From JBCCCJ01 sp039029315 (GTDB lineage Bacteria > Bacteroidota > Bacteroidia > J057): a stretch of 64,000 bases of DNA. Shown piece after piece: positions 1 to 10,643 of this stretch. The stretch's first letter is position 1. Each line of letters opens with the position of its first letter. The notes under the pieces are model-generated. The model made no database searches. It was not told where the DNA came from and saw only the letters and a list, made by a program, of their open reading frames with translations. The position numbers and the translations under genes are program-made. The stretch spans positions 124,001-188,000 of the forward strand of contig JBCCGK010000003.1 of NCBI GenBank assembly GCA_039029315.1. The letters are read 5' to 3'.

Positions 1-1557
1 ATGAAAACCACATCGAAACTCACGCTATTGTTCATTGTCTTGTGTTTATGCAACCTTCTTTCCGCCCAGACAGAAATCGAACCCAACGGAGCTCCCCAAA
101 TTGCGACGCCAGTACAAGAAGACTCCCTTATGTCGGGCGTACTCTCCAATCCTCCAGGTAGCCAAAATGATTGGGATGGGTTTGTTACTTATCCTAGTTC
201 AGATGGAAGACTTATTATCAACTACTCCTATAATAATGGAGATTCCGGAACAGACTTCACCGTGAGGGCTTACCTTGCAAAAGTGCTGGATGATTCTGCA
301 TTTATAGCTAGTCGCACAATGGGAAATAAACAAATCACCAATACAGCTGCTGCGACGGATTCTCTGGTCGTTCATTGTGTAGGATTGGATAGTCTTTATA
401 TTTCCTTTCATTGCGATAAGACGCCTGCTGTCCATTATCAATTCAGCTATCGGATGATCCCCTATGGCACCGAGCCGGATCTGGAACCCAATAATGCCCG
501 TGAAGAAGCCATCGAATTTCTTCCGACTGATACGGTACATGGGAGAATCGGATGTAGAAATATCGTCGTCTCTAGCCCGACTTTTACCCCCCGGGACGCC
601 AACGATTTCTATTACTCTGTCATCCCTAGCAGTGGACAGTTGCGATACTATGTCGAATACTACAATCATTCTGATCCCAATCTCGCGACCAATGCAGATT
701 TTACTTCTACCCTTCTCCGTGCGCCGGGAGCTGTATCCTTTGCCACAAGTAAGATCACAAGCACACCACTCGGACCGGGAAAGGATACCATCATCGTAGA
801 TTGCTTACGGTCGCCAGGAGATACGACATTTTTCAGAATCTCCCCTGGCAATGCCCAAGGCTGCTTCAGTTATTCCTTTTACTATGAAATCATCCCCCCG
901 GAAGTTCCCAATGACACCGAACCCAATGATGAGCGAGAAGATGCCATCCCCATCAGCCTCTCTGATACACTGACTGGGCATATCGGATACTCCAGAGGCT
1001 CGGATTGGGATCAGAATGATCATTTTCGCTTCTTTGGCGACAGCAGCAAGGTCCGCATCTGGCTGGAGGTCGACAATCGCAGCGGCAATCCAGAGGCAGA
1101 AATCCGCTTGAGAACCCTGCGGGCCATGAGCCCAAATCTGATACAGGATGATGTTCGATGGAAAGATCTTCCACTGGGCAAATCCGATACAACTTGGATC
1201 ACGCAATGCCTGGAGGCTGATTCCCTGATCCTGGAAATCACCTCTTTTCTGAATGAATGTGTCAGTTACAGCATTTTTATGGAGAAGCTAGACTGTCAGG
1301 CGACCAGAATTGATGAAGAATTGTCCTCCATCGTTATTTATCCCAATCCTGTCAGAGATGATTTGATCATTGAAGGTCTACCTCTTACGGCCAGTATTCG
1401 ATTTCGAGATCTTCTAGGGAGAGAAATTCAGGTGATGCAGACGGGAGATTCTGCTGAACGGATTCATATTCAGTTGCCAGACATCTCCGATAGAATTTTG
1501 TTCCTTGAAATCCAGACCGAGAAAGGCAAACTGTTGAAAAAGATCCTTAGGGAGTAG
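1..1557 (+). CDS. T9SS-exported protein with three EPN-type repeat units
   Basis: A secreted protein of 518 residues and unknown function. The first about 23 residues form a signal peptide ending LLSAQ. Three similar units follow, each opening with an acidic EPN motif (EIEPNGA, DLEPNNA, DTEPNDE) at about residues 26, 160 and 305, as in bacterial pre-peptidase-like beta-sandwich domains. The last about 78 residues contain YPNPVRDDL and look like a type IX secretion C-terminal sorting domain, so the protein is probably exported across the outer membrane and anchored or released. The ATG is the first base of the window and fits the signal peptide, so the gene appears complete. Its partner or ligand is unknown. 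Confidence 0.85.
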   Translation: MKTTSKLTLLFIVLCLCNLLSAQTEIEPNGAPQIATPVQEDSLMSGVLSNPPGSQNDWDGFVTYPSSDGRLIINYSYNNGDSGTDFTVRAYLAKVLDDSAFIASRTMGNKQITNTAAATDSLVVHCVGLDSLYISFHCDKTPAVHYQFSYRMIPYGTEPDLEPNNAREEAIEFLPTDTVHGRIGCRNIVVSSPTFTPRDANDFYYSVIPSSGQLRYYVEYYNHSDPNLATNADFTSTLLRAPGAVSFATSKITSTPLGPGKDTIIVDCLRSPGDTTFFRISPGNAQGCFSYSFYYEIIPPEVPNDTEPNDEREDAIPISLSDTLTGHIGYSRGSDWDQNDHFRFFGDSSKVRIWLEVDNRSGNPEAEIRLRTLRAMSPNLIQDDVRWKDLPLGKSDTTWITQCLEADSLILEITSFLNECVSYSIFMEKLDCQATRIDEELSSIVIYPNPVRDDLIIEGLPLTASIRFRDLLGREIQVMQTGDSAERIHIQLPDISDRILFLEIQTEKGKLLKKILRE

Positions 1558-1583
1558 ATTGCGGATCCCAAACTTGTCCTGAT

Positions 1584-1617
1584 AAGACCTAACAGGTTCG
1601 CAAACCTGTTAGATCTT
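1584..1617 (+). terminator. Inverted repeat after the first T9SS gene
   Basis: Two 15-base arms (1584-1598 and 1603-1617) pair with one mismatch around the four-base loop CGCA. The core is AACAGGTT/AACCTGTT. There is no clear U-run, so it may be a bidirectional terminator or a dispersed palindromic repeat rather than a classical intrinsic terminator. Confidence 0.5.
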
Positions 1618-1642
1618 TATAAAAAATATCAAATTCCCGATG

Positions 1643-1650
1643 TACATTTG
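1643..1650 (+). promoter_or_regulatory. Bacteroidota-type -7 element (TACATTTG)
   Basis: TACATTTG matches the Bacteroidota -7 consensus TAnnTTTG and lies 18 bases before the ATG at 1669. No good TTTG -33 box is seen at the usual distance. The site overlaps a TTG that could extend the downstream frame, which favours the ATG as the true start. Confidence 0.4.
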
Positions 1651-1668
1651 GGCTCTGAATCCGAATGT

Positions 1669-2733
1669 ATGAGCAAATCTCCTACAAGTCTCAAACATCA
1701 GCCCCGACTTCTCGAGTGCATCCCCAATATCAGTGAGGGACAATATGAGAACATCATTCAGGAGGTGGCAAAAGCCGTGAAGGCAGTATCAGGTGTTCAA
1801 CTCCTTCATGTGGATGTAGGGGCTTCGGCTAATCGGACGGTTTTTACCTTCATCGGGATACCAGAAGCTGTAGTCGAAGCGGCCTTCCAATTGATCAAAA
1901 GAACTTCTGAATTGATTGATATGCGTAACCATCAGGGGGAGCATCCGCGTATGGGAGCGACGGATGTCTGCCCTTTGGTTCCTTATCGGGGGGTGAGTTT
2001 GGAAGAAGCTGTGGGATTCAGCAAAGAATTGGGACAAAGGGTCGGTGATGAGTTAGGAATTCCTGTCTATTTGTATGAAGCGTCGGCCAGTCAGCCTCAT
2101 CGGAAGAATTTGGCACATATTCGCTCAGGTGAATATGAAGGCTTCAGAGAAAAAATCCTTCATGAAGATTGGAAGCCGGATTATGGACCTGCTCAATTTC
2201 ATCCCAAAGCCGGCCAGACAGTAATTGGAGCTCGTGATTTTTTGGTGGCCTACAACATGAATCTGAATACCACTTCGGTTCCTATTGCCAAAGCGATTGC
2301 AGCAGAGATCAGGGAAAGTGGAAAAATCAAACGAATTCATGGCAAAAAAGTGTTGGATGCAGAAGGAAAAGCGGTAAGAATTCCGGGAAAATGCAAAAGT
2401 TTGAAAGCGATTGGGTGGTATATGGAAGAATTTGGGATTGCTCAGGTTTCTACCAATTTAACCAATCTTCGGGAAACATCATTAGAACAGGCATTCGAAG
2501 CGGCGAGTGCTTCTGCTATTCGCCATGGAGTGAAAATCACTGGATCAGAATTGGTCGGCCTGCTTCCTCTAACAGCAATGTTGCAGGCCGGAACGTATTA
2601 TGAGCAACAACAAAGCGGTCCTTCGAACCCTTCAGAAACGGAGCTCATATCTCTTGCTATCAGGCGATTAGGTCTGGATGATCTGAAGCCTTTTGATCCC
2701 CGGGAAAGGATCATCGAATATCAAATGCGTTAG
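1669..2733 (+). CDS. ftcD: Glutamate formimidoyltransferase
   Basis: Transfers the formimino group from N-formimidoyl-L-glutamate to tetrahydrofolate, the last step of one histidine-degradation route, in the cytoplasm. The 354-residue protein has the family start LLECIPNISEG, the ASANRTVFTFIG stretch and the HPRMGATDVCPLVP motif, then the C-terminal formiminotransferase subdomain. The length fits the stand-alone transferase without the cyclodeaminase domain found in the bifunctional animal enzyme. I chose the ATG at 1669 over an in-frame TTG at 1648 because the TTG lies inside a promoter-like -7 box. No other hut genes are in the window. Confidence 0.93.
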   Translation: MSKSPTSLKHQPRLLECIPNISEGQYENIIQEVAKAVKAVSGVQLLHVDVGASANRTVFTFIGIPEAVVEAAFQLIKRTSELIDMRNHQGEHPRMGATDVCPLVPYRGVSLEEAVGFSKELGQRVGDELGIPVYLYEASASQPHRKNLAHIRSGEYEGFREKILHEDWKPDYGPAQFHPKAGQTVIGARDFLVAYNMNLNTTSVPIAKAIAAEIRESGKIKRIHGKKVLDAEGKAVRIPGKCKSLKAIGWYMEEFGIAQVSTNLTNLRETSLEQAFEAASASAIRHGVKITGSELVGLLPLTAMLQAGTYYEQQQSGPSNPSETELISLAIRRLGLDDLKPFDPRERIIEYQMR

Positions 2734-2838
2734 GGTCAGCACTAATTTTGTTGGAAAAATGCCATTTGATCCATAGTTTTAGCTCGCTTGTAAAAACCAC
2801 ATCTATTTATCGCTCATCTTCTAAAACTCCCTATTCTT

Positions 2839-5800
2839 ATGAGGAAGTTGTTTTCTACGCTTCTCTTTCTCCTTTGTTCATATTCATTTTCTCTCGCTCA
2901 ATTAGATGTTTCCGCAAATTCTGTCTCTCTCTCTGCTGCTGCCCAGAATGGGTGTGGAAGTGCTTCTGAATTGATTACAGTTGAAATCATTAATCTTGGA
3001 AACACAACTGCTGCCTCTATCCTCGCTGGCTTTGGTGTCGATGGAGGGGCTCAAATTGTTGGGCCAGAAGTTGTGGGATCTCTTCCTCCGGGAGATACAG
3101 TCTCTTATACGTTCGTGGGAACAGCCGATTTGTCTGGAATTGGGGTTCATGACATTGCTGTGATCGCCTCAGTACTTGGTGATACCAATTCAGCCAATGA
3201 CACCACAGTTGCTTCTGTTACCACAATTGCTCCTTTGATCCCATCTCTGCCGATTGTGGATTTTTCTGCTTATTCAGGTTCCAATCTCTCCAGTCTATTT
3301 CCTGGCTGGCGAGAAGGCGAAGGAATGGGGCAGCCTTCAGGCACCTTCAGTGATTGGGATGCTGAATATTTTGGCAATGATCCTGCCCATCCACTAGGCA
3401 ATGCGATTGCCATCAACTTATGGAGTACCGGGGCAAATGATTGGGTGGTTGGGCCTACCTTCACCGCAAGTGGTTTCACCCATTTGCAATTTGATCTTGC
3501 GTTGACAGCTTGGGCAGATACCTCTTCCTCAAGTCTGGGATCAGATGATCTTCTTCAAGTAATGATTTCGACAGACTGTGGGGGAACATTTAGTCCTCTT
3601 GCGACCTATGATGCCAACTCTGTGATCAGCAATACAGGACAATTGGAAGATTATGATCTGACGACCTATGCTGGACAAGATATCACCATTGCCTTTTTTG
3701 CCACCGAAGGGACAACCGATGACCCGGAAGATAATTTTGTCTTCCTGGACAACATCAACATCAATGAACTTCTGCCCAAGAATGTTGCTGTTGTCACTAT
3801 TCAAGCTCGACCCTCTACAATTCTTGGATGTGGATTGGGAGCAGATAGCTTGATGATAGAGGTGAAAAATATTGGAACAGACTCTCTGTCCGGGATTCAG
3901 ACTGCCTTTGCGGTGGATGGAGGAAACTATATTCCCGCTGAGACCATTCCAGGCACGATTGCTCCCAACCAGATTGTGCAATATGCCTTTGCGACAACGG
4001 CAGACCTCTCTGCTGCTGGCCTTCACACAATAGATGTCTATGCGACAGTAGTAGGAGACACAGATAATTTCAATGACAGTGCCTCCACAGCTGTTACAAC
4101 AGTGGCTCCACTGGTTCCAGATTTGCCCATCGTAGACTTTGCTGGCTATCAGGGGACCAATCTATCTTCAGCTTTTCCTGGTTGGTCAGAGGCTGAAGGG
4201 GTGGCGGTGCCCACCGGCATGTTCTCGGATTGGGAAAATGGATCATTTGGCAATGACCCCAATCATGCCAATGGAAATAGTATCCTGATCAATTTGTGGG
4301 ACCTTGGAGACAATGACTGGATTGTTGGACCCAAATTCACGGTGGAAAACACAACACATTTGCAATTTGATCTAGCTATGACAGTCTGGTCCACCATGAA
4401 TTCGACTACCCTTGGGTCCGATGATGTCTTGCAAGTCATGATCTCTACAGACTGTGGAGCCAGTTACTTGCCTATCGGAACTTATGACGCTACCTCAACC
4501 ATCAGCAATACTGGGCAGGCAGAAGATTATGACTTGTCGGCCTATGCAGGACAGGATGTCTATATCGCTTTTTATGCGACAGAAGGCTTGGTAGATGACC
4601 CCGCTGACAACGAGATTTTTATTGACAATATCAACATTCTGAATCTGGCACAAACAGATGTGAGCCCAGTCTCTTTTGCTGGTCTCACGCCTGTCCTGTG
4701 TGGCGGTGATTCGAGTTTCTTGCAGATGGTCGTCGAAAATCTTGGCGTATCCACTCAAACCAATGTGCCTGCGATTGCGATCGTAGAAGGTATGGGGATG
4801 ACTGATACATTTATGTTGGTGTCTGGAAGCATGGCTCCAGGAGGCATGGATACACTGATGGTTGGCCCCCTGAATACAGCAGACGGAGGAACTTATATGC
4901 TTACCGCCATTACCCAACTAAGCGGGGATGAAGACCTCTCAAATGATACGACAGAACTCACGCTTCATTTTTCCCGAAGCACACCTCCACAAGCTGCGGG
5001 AGTTGGGGAGATCTGTATTGGAGATTCGACTACTCTATTTGCCATTGCAGAGGCTGGATTGAACCGACCGTTTGCCTGGTATGATGCTGCAATCGGAGGA
5101 ACGCTTCTTGGCACCGGAGATTCTTTACCAACGGGACCCTTGGGAACCAGTCAAAGCTACTATCTTGGGCTGTCTGAAACGCATGGGCAGGTCGGACTCA
5201 CAGATAATACCACTGGCACGGGAGGAACCTTTGCTCCCTCCTCAGGAATTGGGCTGATATTCGATGTCATGGCAGATATTAGCTTAAACTCTGTTCGTGT
5301 CTATCCCTTCTCGGATGGTGATGTGACCATCAATCTATTGGATGCAAATGGAATGCTGATGCTCTCCGATACATTTGCAATTCCATCTGGGGTAAGTGAT
5401 ACGGTTTTGGCAATAGGGTGGCAGATTGCTCCTGCTTCAGGCTACCAACTCACAGCTGAAGGATCTACCGTTTCAGGATTGTTTAGAAATGATAGTGGAG
5501 CAAGCTATCCATATTCTCTGATGGATGCTGTAGAGATTACTGGACCGACCAACAATCTCGATGGGTTTTATTATTTCTTCTATGATTGGCAGATCACCTC
5601 TACAGATCCATGCCGTACCACAAGGACAGAGGTCCCGGTAACGGTTGTCGGGAATATACTGGCTGATTTTCAGTCATCTGTGAATGAGTTGACAGTCAGC
5701 TTGTCCGACATGTCCATGCATGCTGATTCGGTTCGATATACCTTTGGAGATGGCGGATCAAGCACAAGTCCGAATGCTGTCTATACCTATGCCGATTCAG

Positions 5801-6378
5801 GGACGTATGAAATATGTCAGTATGTATTCAGTGATTGCGGTCGGGACACCATCTGTATGTTTGTAAGAGTAGATTGTGATTTTGTAACGGCAGATTTTGA
5901 TTTCACTTTATTGGGGGGAACAGAAGTGAGTTTTACCAGCACTGCAACCAATGCGGATTCCGTGGTATTTGATTTTGGAAATGGAAGCAGTAGTTCTGAT
6001 CCCAATCCGACCTTTGATTTTGGGACAGCAGGAGACTATACCGTAAGCATGGTTGCGTACAATTCATGCAGCACAGATACCATCGTGGTGAACTTGAAAG
6101 CAGTAGGCCTGGAGCAGTTGTTGGACCTGAACAGTGTCAGGCTATATCCAAATCCTGGGAAGAATCATGTCATCATTGAGATGAACATCCTTCAGGGAGG
6201 AGATATGCACATTGAAATTGTTGGAGTGAACGGGCAAAATCTTATTCAAGAGCAAGTCAGGGCAGTGGCGGGAAGATTCCAGCATCGAATTGAGCTTAAG
6301 GAATTTGCGACAGGAATGTATCTGGTGAAACTACAATTGGAAGGACAATTGATGACTCGTAAACTACAAATCCAGTAA
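2839..6378 (+). CDS. Large T9SS-exported multidomain adhesin-like protein
   Basis: A 1179-residue exported protein. A signal peptide ends at about residue 21 (SLAQ). Then come CARDB-like modules (signature PGDTVSYTF... ADLS) alternating with two choice-of-anchor-like jellyroll modules (both with NDW[VI]VGP and DD[LV]LQVMISTDCG), a third CARDB-like unit, an Ig-like module with AWYDAAIGGTLLGTG, two PKD-like modules and a C-terminal sorting domain starting near LYPNPGKNH. The first two CARDB plus jellyroll pairs are clearly duplicates. Such proteins are displayed by the type IX system and act in adhesion or gliding in relatives, but the role here is inferred. It is related in modules to the two giant proteins downstream. 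Confidence 0.87.
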   Translation: MRKLFSTLLFLLCSYSFSLAQLDVSANSVSLSAAAQNGCGSASELITVEIINLGNTTAASILAGFGVDGGAQIVGPEVVGSLPPGDTVSYTFVGTADLSGIGVHDIAVIASVLGDTNSANDTTVASVTTIAPLIPSLPIVDFSAYSGSNLSSLFPGWREGEGMGQPSGTFSDWDAEYFGNDPAHPLGNAIAINLWSTGANDWVVGPTFTASGFTHLQFDLALTAWADTSSSSLGSDDLLQVMISTDCGGTFSPLATYDANSVISNTGQLEDYDLTTYAGQDITIAFFATEGTTDDPEDNFVFLDNININELLPKNVAVVTIQARPSTILGCGLGADSLMIEVKNIGTDSLSGIQTAFAVDGGNYIPAETIPGTIAPNQIVQYAFATTADLSAAGLHTIDVYATVVGDTDNFNDSASTAVTTVAPLVPDLPIVDFAGYQGTNLSSAFPGWSEAEGVAVPTGMFSDWENGSFGNDPNHANGNSILINLWDLGDNDWIVGPKFTVENTTHLQFDLAMTVWSTMNSTTLGSDDVLQVMISTDCGASYLPIGTYDATSTISNTGQAEDYDLSAYAGQDVYIAFYATEGLVDDPADNEIFIDNINILNLAQTDVSPVSFAGLTPVLCGGDSSFLQMVVENLGVSTQTNVPAIAIVEGMGMTDTFMLVSGSMAPGGMDTLMVGPLNTADGGTYMLTAITQLSGDEDLSNDTTELTLHFSRSTPPQAAGVGEICIGDSTTLFAIAEAGLNRPFAWYDAAIGGTLLGTGDSLPTGPLGTSQSYYLGLSETHGQVGLTDNTTGTGGTFAPSSGIGLIFDVMADISLNSVRVYPFSDGDVTINLLDANGMLMLSDTFAIPSGVSDTVLAIGWQIAPASGYQLTAEGSTVSGLFRNDSGASYPYSLMDAVEITGPTNNLDGFYYFFYDWQITSTDPCRTTRTEVPVTVVGNILADFQSSVNELTVSLSDMSMHADSVRYTFGDGGSSTSPNAVYTYADSGTYEICQYVFSDCGRDTICMFVRVDCDFVTADFDFTLLGGTEVSFTSTATNADSVVFDFGNGSSSSDPNPTFDFGTAGDYTVSMVAYNSCSTDTIVVNLKAVGLEQLLDLNSVRLYPNPGKNHVIIEMNILQGGDMHIEIVGVNGQNLIQEQVRAVAGRFQHRIELKEFATGMYLVKLQLEGQLMTRKLQIQ

Positions 6379-6400
6379 ACATATTTGCGAAAGAATCACA

Positions 6401-6435
6401 GGCAACAAGTGTATCATACACTTGTTGCCTTTTTT
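6401..6435 (+). terminator. Rho-independent terminator
   Basis: A perfect 13-bp stem (6401-6413 with 6417-6429), a three-base loop and a following T run make a strong intrinsic terminator 22 bases after the stop codon at 6378. Confidence 0.88.
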
Positions 6436-6542
6436 GACTTTCTGCGATTTTGGTTCCAAAGAAAAACCTGTATCTTCGACCCATCCTTCCTTGCTCGAGA
6501 TTGGTTTTATATCGCTTCTGTTACATCCAAAACCTTAACATC

Positions 6543-9500
6543 ATGCGGAACATCTCTCTCGCTCTGACCTTCTCTTGCTTATCTTTACTTTTTTCCTCTC
6601 TATTAGCCCAAACCTCTTATTTGGCCACCTTTCAATCTACTGGTGGCAATCCCGGCGGAATCAATACCGATCAGGACAATGATGATACTGGCTGGAACTC
6701 GATTTTGCCAGGAAACTTGAATGCAAATATCTGGTCAACGAATCAGAATATTCCTTTCAGCTTTTCCTTTTTTGGAACCCCTGTTACGCAGTTCAAAGTC
6801 AGTGCCAATGGGTTGCTGACATTTACTACAGGAACGGCTTTGTTGCCCGGCCCTAACGGGAATCTTCCTGATCCGGGATTGCCTGATAATACCATTGCCT
6901 GTTTCTGGGATGATTTTACGAGTGCACCTCCTACAGGAGGAAATGATGAAGTATTCACACGAGTCTATGGTAGCGCTGGAAGCCAACAACTCTGGATCAA
7001 GTGGTTCTCCTTTGAGTATGGCAATCCTTCTGGCAATTCATTCAGCTACTTTGCTTGTGTCTTGGAAGAAGGAAGCAATCATGTTTACCTGGTGGACATG
7101 AGTAATTCTGCCAATGTGCCGAATATGTCCACCACAGTTGGTGTGCAAAAGGATGCCACAACCGCTGTTCAATACGGAAGCCCCAATATCACCTTTGGAA
7201 CAGCCAACTCCTCCAATCCTTCCAACAATAGATATTATGAATTCGAACCATTCACCCAATTGTCGCAGGATTTGTTGCTGTTGTCCCTGGATAGCCCCGG
7301 AGGAGATGGATGTTATACCAACAGTACGCCAGTGAGCATTCAGGTCCTGAACATTGGGACGAGCTCAGCTTCTGGCATGACAGCGACTTTTGCTACCGAC
7401 GGACAGACCTTTGTTTCTGCTGAGAACTTATCCGGGACACTTGCTCCAGGGGATACGCTTTCTTATACCTTTTCTGCACAAGCGGATCTTTCTACCGTTG
7501 GGAATTATGATATGAAAGCTGTTGTAAGCCTTCCGGGGGATGGAGATATGAGCAATGATACCTTGAGTAGAACCATCAATTCCTTTTCAGCCATTGTTGC
7601 TCCTTTTTCGGAAGATTTTGATGGCGGATTTCCTGCATCCTGGATCAATGACCCCATGGATGATGGCGAAGACTGGAAGCATAGCGGAACCAATGGAACA
7701 GCGAATTTCGGTCCCCAGAATATAGACCATACCACTGGATCAGGAGACTATATGTGGGTGGATGATGGAAGCCCCCACAGTAAAAACACACATCTCATCT
7801 CACCTTGTATAGATTTGACCAATATAAGTTTTCCCAGCCTGGAATTCTGGTTGTGGAGTTTTAATCAGGGGCCCGGACAAGATGTGATTCTACATATTGA
7901 TATTGAATCAGCTGGCTTATGGACCAATGATTTCATCGGGCCATTTGTTGGACAGGCTGCAACTGGCTGGAACATGATTCAGGCAAATCTGAGTGCTTAT
8001 GCTGGTCAGGTCATCCGTATTCGATTCAGGACAGAAGAAAATGGTGGAGGCTTCGAGCATGATGTGGCGATTGATGATGTGAGTATTACGGAAATTTTGA
8101 GTGCAGATGCCCAATTACTGAGCATTGTGAAACCAAGCGGGAGTGATTGTGGATTGACTGCAACAGATACCGTTTCTATTCAGGTTCGCAATGGCGGAGG
8201 TTCTGCTGCCATAGGGATTACTGCTTCCTTTTCTGTAGATGGCAATACGCCTATACCCGCTGAGACCATTCCCGATACGCTACAGCCAGGAGATACCACG
8301 ATATTTACCTTTACTTCTACCGCTGACTTTTCTGCTCTAGGTATTCACACCCTGGAAGTCTTTGTAAGTCAAACAGGAGATGGAGACATGAGCAATGATA
8401 CCATCTTCACCAATATTTCCAATCTGACCGGCTTTTCAGCTCCTTATTCAGAGAACTTCGATGGAGGATTTCCGGCTGACTGGCTCAATGATCCCAATGA
8501 TGGGGGAGAAGAATGGATCAATAGTGCGACACAGAATTCCACTTATGGCCCTGATGGTGTAGACCACACCTCTGGAACAGGAGAGTATATGTGGGTAGAT
8601 GATGGTGGACCAAACAGTACCGCCACCAATTTGATTTCTCCTTGTATTGACCTCACCACCTTGATCGCGCCTGAATTGGAATTCTGGGTGTGGAGTAATA
8701 ATGAAGAGCCTTCGGACGGAGATGTCGATTTGCACATTGATATCAATGCAGATGGTGTGTGGGTTGATGATGTGATTCCAGCCATTACAGATATGGACTC
8801 CATGTGGGAGCAGGTCGTTATCGATTTGGCTGCATATTCTGGTACGATCATCAAGGTCCGATTCAGAACTGATGAATTCAATACTGGCTTCCGTCATGAT
8901 GTAGCGATTGATGATTTCAGTGTATTTGAAGAACTGGACGATGATGTCAGCGTCACACAGATCCTTGCGCCTTTTGGGGCTGCTTGTGGCTTCAGCGCCA
9001 ATGAAGATGTAACCATTGAAATCAAAAATCTGGGGCTCAATTCTATTTCCGGATTGACGGGAAGCTTTCAGGTAGATGGAAGTGGATTTGTTACAACAGA
9101 AAATATTCCGGGAACGCTTGCGCCAGGGGCCAGCACGACCTACACTTTTACTGCAAAGGCTGATTTGTCCAGCGTTGGTCAACATAGCATTGATGTGGTA
9201 GCCAGTGGCACAGGAGACCAGAATCCTTTGAACGATTCTCTGGTGGGGGTACAAATAGATAATCTGACTGCCACCAATCCTCCTTTTGCTGAAGATTTTG
9301 AATCCTATGCAGATGGGACGACAAGCTTCACCAACCTGTTCAATGTGAGTACAGCACAAGTGCCCTGGCAAGTCATCACAGGTCCTACCCCAACTGGCAA
9401 CACAGGCCCAGACGATGATGCTAGCGGTGGAGGGTCATATATCTATCTGGAATCTTCTGGAACCGATGACGGGAATCAAGGAATTCTCTGTTTTGATTGT

Positions 9501-10643
9501 GTGGATTTGACTTCCTTCAATTCTCCCAACTTGATCTTCAGCTATCATATGTATGGAAGTGCCATCGGTTCCTTGAGCATTGATGTAAGTAGCGGAGGAT
9601 CCACAACCAACGAGGTGTCCTTGACTGGACAGCAGCAAACCTCCAATGCAGATGCCTGGATCACTGACACGGTTGATTTGAGTGCATATGCGGGTTCTAT
9701 TATTCAGATTTGTTTCACAGCTGAGATACAAGCCGATGGCAATGGCTCAACCTTCAATGGAGACTTTGCCCTGGATAATCTGCAAGTTGAACAAGTATTT
9801 GGCACAGATGTAGCTGCCATCGATGCTTCGACCACAGCCGAGATCTGTAACTTTACGGACGCTGAGCCCATCATTGTAGATCTCTATAATGCTGGTACAG
9901 ATCCTGTGAGTAACATCATTGCTTCTTATTCCGTCAATGGAGGAAGTTTTTCTGCTCCTGAGATCGTGGCAGGTCCAATTGCAGCTGGAGATACGCTGAG
10001 CTATCAGTTCATGGCTACCGCAGATCTGTCGGCTCAAGGCATCTATGATATCGTCGCAGCGATTGCTGTCAATGGGGATGACAATCCCACCAATGATACG
10101 ATCACAGCGAGCATTGCCAATGATGCTGTCAACCCCATCGCGGGATTCACTTATGTGGAGGATATGAAAACGGTAACCTTTACCAATACGACCACTGGAG
10201 GGGGAACGCTAACCTATACCTGGGATTTTGGAGATCAGGTAGGATTAAGTTCTGATGTAGATCCTGTTTATACCTATGCGAATGATGGTTCTTATGCAGT
10301 TAAGCTGATTGCGACCAATGAATGTGGGATCTCTTCCTCTACGCAAGATGTACTTGTCGGAAATGTTGGGATAGACGATGCGTTTGCCGCACAGATTCAG
10401 ATCTTCCCGAATCCTTCTACTGGATTGTTCGAAATCCGTTTTGAACAAGCACAATTGCATGAGGTAAATCTGAAGGTGTTGACGCTGCAAGGGAAGAGCG
10501 TCTACCAGTGGTCGAAAGATCTGGTAGCAGGTCCTTCTTTTATTCCTGTTCGACTGTCGGATCGACTAGCAGAAGGCGTATATCTTCTCCATTTGCAATC
10601 CAGAGAAGGAACGACGTATCAGCGGTTGATCTTACATCGCTAA
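6543..10643 (+). CDS. Giant T9SS-exported repeat protein, paralogue A
   Basis: A 1366-residue secreted protein. The signal peptide MRNISLALTFSCLSLLFSSL..LAQ fixes the ATG at 6543; a longer TTG frame from 6450 would bury it. After a roughly 230-residue N-terminal beta module (IPFSFSFFGTPV, FWDDFTSAPPTGGNDE, WIKWFSFEYGNPS) come alternating CARDB-like units and jellyroll/MAM-like units with the repeated motif ENFDGGFPADWLNDP: four CARDB and three jellyroll units in all. A PKD module (YTWDFGDQ) and a sorting domain (IFPNPSTGLFEIRF) close the protein. It shares its whole plan with the next gene. A cell-surface adhesin or matrix role is likely but not shown. Confidence 0.87.
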   Translation: MRNISLALTFSCLSLLFSSLLAQTSYLATFQSTGGNPGGINTDQDNDDTGWNSILPGNLNANIWSTNQNIPFSFSFFGTPVTQFKVSANGLLTFTTGTALLPGPNGNLPDPGLPDNTIACFWDDFTSAPPTGGNDEVFTRVYGSAGSQQLWIKWFSFEYGNPSGNSFSYFACVLEEGSNHVYLVDMSNSANVPNMSTTVGVQKDATTAVQYGSPNITFGTANSSNPSNNRYYEFEPFTQLSQDLLLLSLDSPGGDGCYTNSTPVSIQVLNIGTSSASGMTATFATDGQTFVSAENLSGTLAPGDTLSYTFSAQADLSTVGNYDMKAVVSLPGDGDMSNDTLSRTINSFSAIVAPFSEDFDGGFPASWINDPMDDGEDWKHSGTNGTANFGPQNIDHTTGSGDYMWVDDGSPHSKNTHLISPCIDLTNISFPSLEFWLWSFNQGPGQDVILHIDIESAGLWTNDFIGPFVGQAATGWNMIQANLSAYAGQVIRIRFRTEENGGGFEHDVAIDDVSITEILSADAQLLSIVKPSGSDCGLTATDTVSIQVRNGGGSAAIGITASFSVDGNTPIPAETIPDTLQPGDTTIFTFTSTADFSALGIHTLEVFVSQTGDGDMSNDTIFTNISNLTGFSAPYSENFDGGFPADWLNDPNDGGEEWINSATQNSTYGPDGVDHTSGTGEYMWVDDGGPNSTATNLISPCIDLTTLIAPELEFWVWSNNEEPSDGDVDLHIDINADGVWVDDVIPAITDMDSMWEQVVIDLAAYSGTIIKVRFRTDEFNTGFRHDVAIDDFSVFEELDDDVSVTQILAPFGAACGFSANEDVTIEIKNLGLNSISGLTGSFQVDGSGFVTTENIPGTLAPGASTTYTFTAKADLSSVGQHSIDVVASGTGDQNPLNDSLVGVQIDNLTATNPPFAEDFESYADGTTSFTNLFNVSTAQVPWQVITGPTPTGNTGPDDDASGGGSYIYLESSGTDDGNQGILCFDCVDLTSFNSPNLIFSYHMYGSAIGSLSIDVSSGGSTTNEVSLTGQQQTSNADAWITDTVDLSAYAGSIIQICFTAEIQADGNGSTFNGDFALDNLQVEQVFGTDVAAIDASTTAEICNFTDAEPIIVDLYNAGTDPVSNIIASYSVNGGSFSAPEIVAGPIAAGDTLSYQFMATADLSAQGIYDIVAAIAVNGDDNPTNDTITASIANDAVNPIAGFTYVEDMKTVTFTNTTTGGGTLTYTWDFGDQVGLSSDVDPVYTYANDGSYAVKLIATNECGISSSTQDVLVGNVGIDDAFAAQIQIFPNPSTGLFEIRFEQAQLHEVNLKVLTLQGKSVYQWSKDLVAGPSFIPVRLSDRLAEGVYLLHLQSREGTTYQRLILHR

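Noticed and set aside
1648..1668. TTG start extension of the formimidoyltransferase
   Set aside because: The TTG sits inside a promoter-like -7 box and the added residues are not part of the family; the ATG at 1669 is better.
8448..9371. Long minus-strand open frame (307 residues) inside the first giant paralogue
   Set aside because: It lies opposite a gene with clear signal peptide, repeats and sorting domain. Its translation is rich in Cys, Ile and Ser with no domain, as expected of an antisense shadow.
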